Translations under genes and position numbers: made by a program
The notes under the pieces: model-generated
What the model was told of the DNA's origin: nothing
Seen by the model: the letters and a program-made list of their open reading frames with translations, nothing else
The model's database searches: none
Shown: positions 48,583-61,224 of the stretch, piece by piece
Position numbering within the stretch: position 1 is the first letter of the stretch
How the letters are laid out: the number at the start of each line of letters is the position of its first letter
Source of the DNA: Argentina anserina
Lineage: Eukaryota; Streptophyta; Magnoliopsida; Rosales; Rosaceae
Length of the DNA stretch: 64,000 bases
Direction of reading: 5' to 3'
Assembly: GCF_933775445.1 (NCBI RefSeq)
Contig: NC_065875.1
Span: 12,723,001 to 12,787,000, forward strand

Positions 48583-50860
48583 GTTCTATGGCTTCAGACT
48601 CGATGAAGATTGAGACCCAAGATGATTGATTTTTTCTTTCCTGAGAATGAATAGATTAAGAACTGTCGCCTTCTTGAATATGTGTGAAAATTGAACAGTC
48701 TCACTCACGAATTGACTAGCTAACAGTCCTAGCTATCTGACTTGCTTGTTATTATAACAACACGTACTGGAACCATAGTTATTGACAACTAATTAGGTAG
48801 ACCTGGTCATGGTTATGAATACCCTAACTGTAACTTCCCCCAGCTGCAAGTTTGAATGAACTCTGAGCAGGGCGTGCCCTTAGTAAAGACACCTGCAATG
48901 TGCTTACACTGGGAAGATGGGAATTAATTTCTATAGCTCATTGTGATATTTGTAACTAGAGGACAGAGGCATAAGTGCCTTGTGTGCTTCACTTAAATAT
49001 AGCGTGCCTTCATTATTATTACAAGAAGCTTAGAGATCAGGAAATAAGAGTCTTGCATTCTCAAAACAAAAACAAAAAGGAAATAAGAGCCTTGGAAAGC
49101 TAACATGTTAATGTATTATTAACCTTGCTAAAGATAAAGTTAACTTGAGACAGTAATGGATGAACCATGAAAAATATTAGTAACCACCTTTTATGCTAGA
49201 GGTTGCTGCTATAGGGTCCTGCTTTTGTCTGAAGCATCAGCGATTGTGCTTCTATTGTAAACGCTGCTATCTCCACACTAATTTCTGCCTCTTGCTCATT
49301 GGAGAGAGGAAATAGTTGTAATGTTGTGGCCGCCTGAACAACTATTTTAATAGTTATTTCATCAGTGATAGAGATTAGTTGTACTTGATCTTTTGCAGAT
49401 TTTGTGTTGATTCTACGTCAAATCTATTAGTCTCTTCCTTCTAATGGACCTTGTGGTTACGATTTAATATCAATTGAAAGATCAAAAGTTGATAGAAACG
49501 ATGGGGCGAAAATCTAATAGTTGTAATATTCGCTCACTGTCATGCTCAGCTGCTTTCATCTCTTGAAAATGGACATTTGATTTTAGAATGAAACTTAATT
49601 AGCAGTTCTAATTGGAGATAGGTCTGTATTTATTTGACGCTTTGACCTACTAGTCTAATATTTCTTAGTAATTGTCACACTCATTATAGTGTTTGTGTCT
49701 CTTGCCCTTTTCAAACGTACATAGCAAAATACCATATCATTTAAATGTTAAGATGCTCTTAAACTTGCAGGCATGATGACAAGATGATTTAATAAGGTGT
49801 GGGAGCTTAGCCAGCAAAACTTACAATACCCTGGATAATGCTATCTGATCGGAAAATGTATATGGCCAAAAAGGAGTGTCTTTGAGTTAAGGACATGTCC
49901 GTGCTGTGCTTACTGTAAAACCTTAGTCAGTGGTTATGTAAAATTTAAAAGAATAGATGGAGCATTGAGGCTTGTTTAAGTACCTGATTTAAACAATTGA
50001 TGCCTGATCTGAAATCTGAAATAATTTTTAGAAGATTTCATAATCGGCACTGAGTCAGTAGCTAGGGCGTGTTTGTCTCAGTGGGTGTGTATTTTTTTTT
50101 TCTTTTTGATGAAATGTCTCAGTTGGTGTTGAACATCACCAAATAAACCGTATATTGTTTCAAACATAAATTTTTTTTTTGTCTGTTTCAGTAGGATAGA
50201 AATTGTGATGACTTTAACAAACAAATTGCAGCAGTGCCTCAATTATTCAGTATTTCCTGATAAAGTTAAGAGTGAAACCCTGCAGAAAGTTTACATTTGG
50301 TCCTTATCAGTGATTCATCATATTCAGGTGTTCATCAGATGTGATCCGATACATATAAGACAAAACGTCAATTGCCAATTCTGTCACGTTATGGTGTGAT
50401 ATAATGAACCTGAAACTGAAATTATGAATGCGGGAAATGGAACAGATAGAATTCATTAACAGTAGTTACTGTAGTTTCTGCATGATGTGTGGATATCAAT
50501 GATCAAATTGCTCATTCGCCTATTTCTCCTTTATCCACTTTGTAGCTTCCTAACTGAACTAGGAATCCAACGATTTACATTTACTTCCACTTCCCTCCCC
50601 CTCTGTGGAAAGCTTTGATCTCTTTCGCTAGCTCCTGTCATCTTCAGAACTAGTTTTATACACAAAAAACAAAAAACAAAAAACAAAAATTAGTGACCAA
50701 AATGGATTTTAAGTAGACTTGGGCTCGGGTCGTAGAAAGCCCACTACCAAGCCCGTTTGTGAGGGTCTTCACTTCAAAATCAAAATCCTTGCCCTATCTC
50801 CTATGTATGTGTAAAATCCCAACAAATCCGAACACAAATTCAAGTCTGTGAAATTCTGCG
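48583..50860 (+). repeat. Segmental duplication copy B, right part: 5' flank of CWC25
   Basis: Continues the match to copy A from GTTCTATGG onward and runs to about 50 bases before the CWC25 ATG. It has extra sequence relative to copy A (for example near 48915-48970 and 49855-50200). It contains the same GGGCTCGGGTC and CCCACTACCAAGCCCGTTTG blocks at about 50720-50758, with TGGGCT/AGCCCA motifs about 160-190 bases upstream of the ATG, a normal promoter distance. Confidence 0.8.
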
Positions 50861-50911
50861 AGATTCTGAAAAAAAAAGGAGAAGAAGAAGAAGAACCAAA
50901 GCGACGCCGCG

Positions 50912-53900
50912 ATGGGGATGAAATTTCTGAACAAGAAGGGGTGGCACACCGGGAGCCTCCGCAACATCGAGAACGTCTGGAAGGCGGAGCAGAAGCACGC
51001 CGCCGAAGAGAAGAAGCTCGACGAGCTCCGCAAACAGATCATCGAAGAACGCGATCGCTCCGAATTCCGCAACCTCCAGGAGCAAGCCGGCCTCGTCCCG
51101 TAAGTCTCTCTCTCACCGATTCTTAGGGTTAGGGTTTTGGATTTAGGTTTTTCTCAATTCTCCGATTGAGTTTCGTTATAAATTCGAACTGATCGGTCTT
51201 TGCAGGAGGCAGGAGCGGTTGGAGTTCCTCTACGATTCCGGATTGGCCGTCGGGCGCCCCAGCGGGTCTGAGAATCTCAAAGAAGCCTTCACCAAAGCCG
51301 AAGAGCCGCCGTCTTCCGCGGAAGCCGCTGCCGCAAAGGTAGTTATATTTATTTATGCTTTTTTGAAGTTTCTGATTGCAAGCAGTTTGGAGGTGTGGAG
51401 TTTGATGGAGGTTGTGAGGTTCTAATGAATTTTGTTTTTTCTTTTTCTGTGGTTTCAGGAGTCGGCATCGTCTGCACCGGGGGCGCTGTTTGCCGCGGAG
51501 AAGCCGCAGTCGGCAAATGATGCTTGGAGAAAGCTGCACTCGGATCCTTTGCTTATGATTAAGCAGAGGGAGCAGGAGGCACTGTCTCGGATCAAGAACA
51601 ATCCTGTCCAGATGGCTATGATTCGCAAACAAGTGAGTTTTCTTGTTTCTTGTTTTAAGTCTTGTGAATGTTGTTATAAGATATTTGATAATTTGCTTCT
51701 TGATTTGTATGAGTAATATTAATGCTTTATTGGTACAATGTGGGCTTAGAGTGATAAAATAGGTTTACACAGCAAATCGGCCATGTCATGTTAAGTGGGT
51801 TGATATCACTTGATCTTGCAAGAATTTGCAGATGTATGATCTTTCTTTGTAAAGAAAGAGGTCTTATTTATCAATACTACATTTGTGTGCTGCAGAAGAA
51901 AGGTTGGGAATCATGATTTCGTTATGTGGATTCGAAGGGTGTTAATTAATATAGCTAGCCTCTAAAATTAGTTTTCACCCATAGCTTATCTTGTACATCT
52001 AAACGGACATTGCCAAATAACTTTACCTCTAGAATGCAAAATAAGAAATGGCAAGGCTAGATTTGAAGTCCACCATCTAAGTAGAGTTCTGCTGCTCTTA
52101 GTCCTGCTGCAGTCTAAGGGTACCTGTAGTATAATGGCAAAAAGAGTACCATTATACCAAACATTAATCGCTGACACAATTTTCATTATCTCTATTGTTT
52201 TTCTCCTTTTTATCTATGGACAAAAGTAAAATCTCAACCAACTCCTCCCCCAGCTATTATATCAGAACCATAACCACATAACAAGAAAAATCATAGCATA
52301 GGAAAAGTGGTTGTACTGCAAAAACAGTTAAACAGCTGTGATACCTGATAAAAAGCTACAAAGCTGTCTTCACATTTCAGTCAGAAAACCTGGACAGGAA
52401 AACAGCTTGTCATTTGGTAAATTTCAGCTATATTGTTGTTCCTTTTTCTTTGTTAAACAAAACATTTTGTACAAATGCTTGCAAGTTGCAACCAAGTTTC
52501 TTTTACCTAGGAATATCTTTGGACGTTTGATCATCGTGGCCTTGGTAGATCTATGAGGGTTTTTGCCATTTTTTGTTTTCCTTTTGAAAATATGTGCTCT
52601 CCTCTAGCAGAGCAGGGGAACAAGTAGCCTATTACTATTGACAGTCCTTGATCTTTTTCTTTTTACATACAATGTTTTAGTCAATGTGATGATCAGTTTA
52701 ATAATTTTATAATGTTTTCTTCTCAGTTATTTGAACTAATAAATAAAATGGATGGGGATATCCGAATTAACGTTAAGTTTGCAATAGCCTAACCTTTGTA
52801 TATCTTTAACAAGGTTGAAGCAAAGAAGCCCAAAGAAAAACAGCATGAAAAGGAGCATCGGAAGAAGCACCGTAAAGAATCTTCAAAACACCGGAAACAA
52901 ATGTCTGATTCAGAAGATGACACAGCTGATATGGAAAGGAGGAAGAATAATCATCGTAATGGATCAAAATATGATAAGCATTCAGAATCAGAAGATGAGC
53001 CACATGATAAAGCACATCGAAGTGGAAAGAACCGTGTTAAGCATTCAAGTGTTGAAGGTGAATCACGTCACAGATCACGTCAAAGTGGGAAAACGCATGC
53101 GAAGTATGCAGATTCTGAAGATGAATTGCGTAACAAACATAGTAGCAGTAAACACCATGCTAGTCGTTCAGATTTGGAGGATATGTCACGTAACAGAGCA
53201 CATAGAAATGAGAAGTACTCAGATTCGGAAGATGAGCTACATAACTTAGGGCGTCGCAGTGAGAAGAACCGTGTTAAGCATTCAGATTTAGAAGACAAGC
53301 CACATGATAGAAGTCGAAATGAAAAGAGCCGTGGTAAGCATTTATATTCTGAAGATCATAACAGAAGAAGTCGAAGTGAGAAGAGCCATGGTAAGCATTC
53401 AGATTCTGAAGATCATAACAGAATAAGTCGCAGTGAGAAGAGCCGTGGTAAGCATTCAGATTCTGAAAATGAACTACAGAACAGAAGTAGTCGAACTGAG
53501 AAGAACCGTGGTAAGCGTTCAGATTCAGACGATGAGCATGAGCTGCATGACAGAAATCGTCAAACTGAGAAGAATCGTGTTAAGCATTCTGATTCAGAAT
53601 ATGGGCTACAAAATAGAGCACATCGAAGTGAGAAAGATCAAGCTATAACAAGAGCAAAAGATGACGGTCAAGTTATAGTCAAGGGAAAACATGAAAGTTC
53701 AGAAATAGAAAACTCATCCATGAGAAATCGAAATGACTCCCATAACAGGCGTCGGTTTGTTCCTCCTAAACTTTCAGAAGAAGAAAGAGCTGCTCGGCTA
53801 AAGGAGATGCAGATGGATGCCGAGTTGCATGAAGAACAGAGATGGAAACGTTTGAAGAAGGCTGACGAGAATGATGCACAGGAAGCTACCCAATCTATCA

Positions 53901-54055
53901 GAGTTGGCGGTAAGAATTTCTTGGATGCTGCTCAAACTAGTGTTTATGGTTCTGGGAAGGGGGGAAGCTCAACGATAGAAGAAAGTGTCCGTCGTCGAAC
54001 ACATTATTCGCAGGGCAGGTCTGAAGCAAGCGAAAGCAATGCATTTCGACGGTAA
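50912..54055 (+). CDS. CWC25: Pre-mRNA-splicing factor CWC25 homologue (4 exons)
   Basis: Exons 50912-51099, 51206-51338, 51459-51632 and 52814-54055 join in frame (GT..AG) to 578 residues. The N-terminal CIR region (KFLNKKGWHTGSLRNIENVW, then a Glu/Lys helix and a GLVPRQERLEFLYDSGLAVG block across exon 1/2) is diagnostic of CWC25, which joins the activated spliceosome to allow the first transesterification. Residues from exon 4 form about a dozen imperfect 20-residue repeats built on SEKNRVKHSDSEDE, a low-complexity charged domain. The C-terminus (RFVPPKLSEEERAARLKEM, then FLDAAQTSVYGSGKGGSS) is again conserved. The ATG at 50912 is preferred to the one at 50918 because MxMKFLNKKGW is usual. 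Nuclear. Its upstream 2 kb is the duplicated segment shared with the TNL. Confidence 0.93.
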
Positions 54056-56355
54056 AGCTGTTATATTCTGTTGGCTTTTCTTGCATCGATTCTAGCTGTT
54101 CTATGTTTTCCTTTGCTCCACATATTTCAAAGACCTGTAAATTTATTTCTTGTGTAGTGATAATTGAATGTCGAGCTGTATGAATATTTTTTTTATCTTT
54201 CCCTTTTGATCTGCTCTTGTAATCCTCGTCATCATTACAGTAAATTTGACTCTATATATGCTTCTTCAACTATGTACATGAAAGCATTTGCGATGCACCG
54301 TAACCTGCTGCAATTTCAAGTTCTGTCGATCATTCTAGGCGGAGGCTGGCCTTCCCTTTTTGTGGTCTTGAAAAATAATGGCAGACCATGTTCTGAACAA
54401 GGAACTCGAGTGCAGTGACATCTCGAGGGAGACGATGAAGTTTAAACTTCATATTCCCCTGTATTTGCGCCTTACTTTTTATTATTATCGTTTGCTCCTC
54501 ACTCTGCTCTTGAGGCGGATTGTTTGGTTTCCCAATCTGTTACTTTGAGTTAATGCAGCATTGCCAATTCCAGACGAGTTTCCCTACATTTGGGTAGGGA
54601 ATGCTTGATTAAAATATATTGGAAGGTAGAGGAAAGCTTTACTTAATCAAGAAAGCTAAGCCTCCAGAAGTCGGATGTAGGTACTTACAAATGATTTGGG
54701 GAAACTCAAAAGCTTACACAACGTTTGATGTACACGGATCTTGATCAACTATGCAACCAACATTTTGTTTGAAATAGTAAAGAGAACCGTACATGTTAAT
54801 GACTATGATCAAGTCTAACCAAACAAAGTATCTCATTTAAGCAATTTCTTTACAAAAAAGCTCCGAAATAATGGGTCAGTGATCATTGACAAACTTAACA
54901 TACAGGAGCACTCATTGAGTGATACTGTAATCCTGATCATATTTGGCATAGATAATAAATATATGATTGGAATCACTTTCAATGGAGAAGTAAACAATGG
55001 AGAGACCCTAACGAATGCACGCAACAACATGAGATCATCTAATGTGGAACCCCAAGTACTCCAAGGAGAGTGACAAGAGTCTGCATGGAATTATGTTTAA
55101 GTGAGAATCTTTGAAGTTCAACTAAAACCTTTTGATTGACATCTGCAACTGTTTGGATGATTTGATTAAAAGAAACTGTTTGGATAACCTTTCAACTAAA
55201 ACTATCATGTACTGTCTCATATTCTCTTCCGTTGCACTGTGGATGAAAAGCAGAAAACAGTACTATTTGCTTATTGATTCATTTTAAAACTGAAAGATTT
55301 ACCTTCATTTATTTGCACTCGTTCCCTCTATTCGCCCCCATGCTGCTTATAAATTTCGCCTTGTACTTTTGTTACGAACCACTGCAATGAAGATTTACTG
55401 CAAATTGCATAGAAGATGGAATCTGTTAGTCTGGTGATAAAACTTTGTTCATAAACCACCTTTACCAGAAAGCAAATTGCGTATGGGGTGTAATCAACCA
55501 AAACCTTCTGCTCTCTGCACAGTCCTGAACTCAAATTCTAGGAAATATGTGCCCGATGATTTCTCATGATTTTTTTATTATGAATTTTTTTTATGGAAGT
55601 TTCAGTTGTCTCCAATCAGCATGAGGTAGATCTAGAAGAGGCGATATATGACTTTTAAGGAAAGTAAAAGTTAGAATAATACAAAAAATGATGGTAGAAA
55701 CTCCATGCAAATAGCAACATAAAAGACTAAAAATTCCAGGTAAGTGAGACACATGGTAAATCTCTTTACTGTGATTCGTCTGTGAAGGATTTTCAGTTAC
55801 AGTATACCTTTGAAGTTATAATATTTAAGCACTAAACATTACAACAGCAAAAGATGCGGTTGGCAGAAAAGCAAAGCAATGACAGAGAAAAACTTAAAAA
55901 AATAATAAAATCTTATAACAGGGAAAGGAAAAAACCTCAAAGACTTCGCAGCATCAAGAATATCTCGTATACATACATCATTTGGGAAAATCTGGATAGA
56001 ACAAGAAAGCTTTAGCTATTCATTTACATGATCCAGAGTTTATGGGCTAACACTAAATTTACTTATGCTGTCATACGCTAAAAAGATTCACAAGATATGG
56101 TAACCACCTATATAAAATATCAAGAATAGTATACAAGAAAAATAAATTTTTATTACGTTCTTTTCATGTGCAAATGACATCAAACCCGCTGAAACCGACA
56201 AATGCAACTATATCAGACCACATAACACAAGATAGCAAGCACTATAACATTCGTCTAAATCCTATTTCTGCTAAAGGAAACCACTAATAGAGCATTCATA
56301 TAATACTCCCTCTCCACCAACCCCAAGTCCCAACGCAACAGTTTCACATTACAAA
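54056..56355. other. Intergenic between convergent genes
   Basis: 54056 to about 54450 is probably CWC25 3' UTR. The rest has no supported gene or repeat end; the 3' UTR of the minus-strand gene probably occupies its right edge. Confidence 0.5.
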
Positions 56356-58985
56356 CTATACACCAAATTTTTTAATATCTATGCAGCCCTGGAGGTCACT
56401 CTTTAGTAACTAAGGAAGAAAATTGATGAAGATAAGTTTTAAATCTCAAATTTTGATACCTCGACTTTCCGTAAGTCCATAGTCCCTTCCACAAGTTCAA
56501 TTAGTAGCTCATGGTTCACAGAAGTGTAATCTTCATTTCTTTGCTGGGACAGACCTCTTGACTTTGGAATATAGGTCCTAAGCGACAACCTAATGCAGTT
56601 GTCTTCAAACGAAATGACCTTAAGACCTGAAAATGCATCTTCAAACTGTTCAGTTGCGTCAAGCCTGCATTCATCAAATAAAAAGATGACCAAATTGAAA
56701 AATAAAAATAAAAGATTAATAAGATTTGAACACACACACATATTATTTAAAAATCGGAAAGAAGAATACCACCACATGTATATCAGGGTAAAACTATAAA
56801 TGGAAACTTTAAAATAAATGATTATACTGACAGTCAAAAAGGGACAGGTCAGAGTGCCATAGTTACCATTTAAGTTTGCATTCTAAATCTTGTAGAGACT
56901 TCAAAACGAAATGATTCTTGTCAATCTGATTTTCAAGTTCCAGTTGCTGCAAGGGGCAAGGTATACATCAGATATCCTATATGGTAGAAGAGCCATAATC
57001 GAAATATATATATTCAATCAACTCCCGAAACAAGGGTTCCTAGCGAAGTACTCCACATATGACAGATATAGTGCTTTTTAACAACAGCTACAAAATTGTC
57101 ATATGTAAAAGTAAAAGTTCCACGAAAACATAATTTTGAGTCTAACACATTATAAGAAATTTTTTAATCTAGATATATGAGTAAGATGCCAACTCAGAAT
57201 GCTGTAGTTATCATTTAAGTCTTATATTCATATCTAGGATAATACCTTACAGGTACACACTATTATCTAGTAAGATTTTGAATGGAACCTGAAATTTGTC
57301 TTCATTGACATCCATCGGATCTAACAGATCTTCCCCATATGTAGGCCAATCAGCATCTGCACCCAGTTTTGCTTTTTCCAGATCCTACAAGTGGAATGAA
57401 AAAATGACATTAAAAATTTTCATTTGTGAGCAAACTTAACCTCGGACAATCATGTGTGATTTGTGTATGGTTATCTAATTACCTATACTTACACATATAA
57501 AGACGAAAGCAGGATAGATTAACGAAAGGGAAAGTAAAATGAAAACAACAGGCAAGAGATCAAAGGAAATTTTTAGTTTACTGCACAATGGAAAGATGGG
57601 AATTTTTAAAACTTAAATATTATGGTTACAATTTAAGAGTATGAAGAAATTGCTAGATCACAATATGTCTAACACAGTAATTGTGACCAAATTCGTTGTC
57701 CAATGCATTATCCCATGAGAAAAGATCTGGTTATGGGTATCCAATAAACTCAAATATGGTAGCAATATGGTAAGAGATGATCATAAGCATGAACATATTG
57801 GTACCGGGAAAGCTTAACCAGGAACTCAGTACCAATTTTGAACCTAGAGTCTTTTGGTGGGGAAAATAATCATTGAGCTTCAGAAAACTTTAGAGCTATC
57901 AGAACTAAAGATCCTACAGTGCTAATCTCGCATCAGAAGAACTTTAGTTATAAGCATATCCAGCAGTAATCGCTATGCTTCTATCATGTTCTTTGACATA
58001 AGCACAGAATATGTAGACTAACCCACCCATCTATAAGCATGCACTTGATGTAGAAATACCATCAAACTATGTACAACCAACCAAGCCAATGTTTTTAGCC
58101 TCTAGATTCAAAGTTTCTCAACAATCAAAAGAGCTGGCATTACTTATATTACCACTAAATCGGCTGCTGCCATACTTTAACAACATTTTCATAAAAGGAA
58201 AACCAACCTGAAATCCAACAAACTCCAATGAACACTTCAACTGCCCGATATCAGCATTGAGCCGATTAAAATCTGCAGACATAAAAACAAAACGTATAAG
58301 AACAAAAAAAAAAACACTATCTCATTACATATCACTCAAACCCGATGCACAGTAGCAAGCCAGACCAATACTGCACCCCACCTTCCTCACAGTTTCGTAT
58401 AAGACCCTCAATGTCATCAGAAACCTTAGCACTCTCGGCCTCCACCGAGCTAAGCTCCTGCTCAAATCTTCCCACATACGCCTCTGATAATCAAACAAAT
58501 CACATTAAACAAAAATAAGTAAAAAACAAAAAAATACCAAACTTCACAAAAAAACCATTAAAACCTAAGCAGCTTGTAGTGAGAACTCACCAAAATCCTC
58601 ATCCCCTAAAAAACCGACATCGGAGCAATCCGATACTATCTTTTCAACTCTACTCTGCAACATTTGACATTTAAAATCAGAAAACCGTAACGAAAATTAA
58701 GAAATTGGACCAGAAATTTGGGGGTAAAAACTCAAAATTACCTGGAGAAAGAGAGCGCAGTCTTTGAGTGAATCCTGGAAGTCTGAAGAGGGTGGTTCGG
58801 AATCGTCGTCTCGGCGTGTTCGATCGAGAAGCGCTTCGAGCTCAAGCACTTGTCTGCGAATTTAGAAAGAGGGGAAAGCGTTTAATTGGAGTGAGGAAGT
58901 TAAGCGAAGAATGTGGAGGGGAGAGTGGAGAGAGATAGAACCTGTGGATGGTGGCGAGGTCTGAAGAAGGAGGTGGGTCTTCCAT
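56356..58985 (-). CDS. Unrecognised coiled-coil protein (8-9 exons)
   Basis: Minus-strand exons 58985-58942, 58853-58742, 58654-58591, 58483-58382, 58272-58208, 57384-57289, 56946-56867 and 56664-56460 join in frame with GT..AG introns, 256 codons. From there the frame either reads on for six codons to a stop at 56439 (262 residues) or splices over a 50-base intron to 56409-56356 (273 residues). Residues about 12-160 are heptad-rich and acidic (coiled coil). The last 70 (from LDATEQFEDAFSGLKVISFE) look alpha/beta, somewhat RWD-like. A coiled coil plus a small alpha/beta end recalls kinetochore proteins, but I cannot name a family and claim no function. The consistent phase of eight junctions is strong evidence that it is a real gene. 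Confidence 0.78.
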
Positions 58986-59076
58986 TTCTTCCGTCAATGG
59001 CTCCCGCCCTAACTCCGGTAGTCAAGTTTGAAATGGGCGGAGAAGGAAGAAATGAGGAGTTGAGGACAGCGGATTG

Positions 59077-59082
59077 TGGGCC
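59077..59082 (+). promoter_or_regulatory. Site II-type TGGGCC motif upstream of the coiled-coil gene
   Basis: TGGGCC about 92 bases upstream of the ATG at 58985. Such motifs, bound by TCP factors, are common in promoters of plant genes expressed in dividing cells. A single motif is weak evidence. Confidence 0.35.
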
Positions 59083-59179
59083 GGGTCCACATTTGGCTGA
59101 CCCTGTTTTAGGGTAGCGAATATAAATATTTGTTTCCTGCTTTTTATTTTAATTGTGAGGCGCATGCTAAGTAGTATAT

Positions 59180-59671
59180 CGAAAATTTTTTAGACACGGA
59201 CATGTGGTGGACACGTTAATTAAATATTATTTTTAACATATATTTATTTAAAACATTAATTTTATAAATTTGAAAGTATTTAGAATTTTAGATGTATTTA
59301 TATGTCAAAGTGTGCATTAAAATTATGAAAACATAACTTGTTAGAATGACTAAGAACTTGATAAGTACATTGGATAACCAAGGTTTGAATCACACCACAA
59401 GCATTCTTATTTTAATCACGAGTTTTTCTCCTTATATATATTAAAGTGTGCATAAATATAACAAAAAATGAATCTGTTTGAATGGTTGAGGAGTTGTTGA
59501 GTGCCTTGAATGACTAATGTTCGAATCTCACCATAAGCATTTTCACTTTTATTATGAGTTGGTGCGTGTCCGATTCAGATACTCGTGTGTCCGGACCGTG
59601 TCTAAAGTTAGTTCGCGTGTCCGTGTCGGACACACAATACGATGTCCATAGCACGTGTCCGTACTTCATAG
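59180..59671. mobile_element. MITE with GTGTCCG-type ends, about 490 bp
   Basis: The left end has TAGACACGGACATG and GGACACG; the right end has CACGTGTCCGTACTTCATA and several GTGTCCG words in the inverse sense. Inside are two direct copies of about 145 bp (about 59300-59415 and 59445-59565) with AATCNCACCANAAGCATT. Each carries a GGTTTGAATC or TGTTCGAATC word, close to a polymerase III B box. Same family as the fragment at 8.5-8.7 kb. Confidence 0.5.
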
Positions 59672-59878
59672 GGCGCATGCCAAGATTCCGACTCGGAGTC
59701 GGATCACACAATAGATCTAAACTCGAGTTGTTTTAAGGTAATTGAATAATTATTGCAAGCTCATACCCAACACATCTCGTTATTGATAAGGTGATACAAT
59801 ACTTAGAAAAGAAGGAGAAAATGATTATGGAATTATGAGGTAGTGGAAAATTTTCATTGCGGCATTTCATAGAATGGT

Positions 59879-60970
59879 TAATTCCACCTATGTTACATGA
59901 TGTGTGACTACTTGGACAATTTGGTACATGATGTATGAATACTAACAAATTAGTACCTGAAGTTCTCATTTGTAAGCCATTTTGGTATCTCTATCAATTT
60001 TGATCATATTTTTAGAGTTATATTCGTCATTCTATCCCTAAACTCATTAAATCTACATTTTTTTTCATTTTTTCCTATAATTATCTTTCATTAGAGATAA
60101 TTAAATTAATATATCTAATCAACTTCGCATGTGTTGAATATAACAATTTTCTTAATATGCTTATTGCATCCTCATTATTTTATGCAAAGGAAATAAATTG
60201 TTTTTATGCAATTTTAATTTTTTTAGAATTAATTTCAATTTACTCCCCCTCCTAAATTTTACACTCAAAATCAGTTCACCCCTTAAATTTTTATTTTAAT
60301 CAGTTCACTCCCTATACTTTCAAAATGACATCAAAGAATGACAAAAATCAGATTTTTATATAGATTATATCGATAATTATGCTACGACACCTAATTTTAA
60401 AGCTTCAGTCTTGTTGTAAAATTATTGAAAATTTTGTTTTGGTCTTACATATATGATTTAAAGCATTCTTTTAATAGTTTTTGATCGGATTTTAACTAAG
60501 AAAATCTGAATTTTGTCATTTTTATGTCATTTGAAAGTATAAGGGGGTGAACTGATTAAAATAAAAGTTTAAGGGGTGACTGATTTTTGAGTGTGAAATT
60601 TAGAGGCATAAACTGAAATTAATTCTTTTTTATTTAGAAAAATATTCTTTAAATTACTTATAACTATAAGTAATCTAAATTGATAGCTACATAACGAAAA
60701 TTTATATACGTAAATCATCACAGATGCTAAGTGGATGAGTTATCAAACTTTTGGTGATAATTTAAAGGCAATTTAGAGCTAAAATGAACAAATGGAGTAA
60801 ACTAGAGCTAGGATGACGGAAATAACCTTGAAATTATGGTCAAAATTAACATAAGTACCAAAATGGCATAGATTTGAGAACTTCAAGTACCAAATTGTCC
60901 GTTTTTATACAACATGTACTAAATTGTCCAAATAGTCATACATCATGTACCATATGAGGAATTTACTCTT
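59879..60970. mobile_element. Fold-back element, about 1.1 kb, with nested inverted repeat
   Basis: Terminal inverted repeats of about 140 bp: 59879-60020 and 60822-60970. Both arms share GTACATGATGTATGA(A/C)TA, GGACAATTT(G/A)GTACATG and TGAAGTTCTCA in inverted sense. No coding capacity. A second, smaller inverted-repeat element sits in its middle (60223-60630). Confidence 0.65.
60223..60630. mobile_element. Nested MITE, about 400 bp
   Basis: Starts TTAGAATTAATTTCAATTTA and ends in the complement AACTGAAATTAATTCT. Arms of about 130 bp share ACTCAAAATCAGTTCACCCC and TTTCAAATGACAT-type blocks in inverted sense. It interrupts the centre of the larger fold-back element, so it inserted later. Confidence 0.6.
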
Positions 60971-61224
60971 CATATAAAGTTGATGATAATTAATCATAAT
61001 AATATAGAGGATAATTAGAACGTTAAATAAACTGGATATATACCTTAATGTTACGTTGTATAAAAGGTTTGCTGGTGTGGAGTAGAATGATAACCAAGTA
61101 GCATGAAGGTTTACCTAAAAGTCTAGGACTCTACATGCACCGATCCACCATTAATAAACTGCATTATCAGTATTGATTAAGGGAATAGGTCTTATGGAAC
61201 TGGCACACTGTTAATACTTATATT

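Noticed and set aside
51129..51632. 167-codon minus-strand frame
   Set aside because: Antisense of CWC25 exons 2-3.
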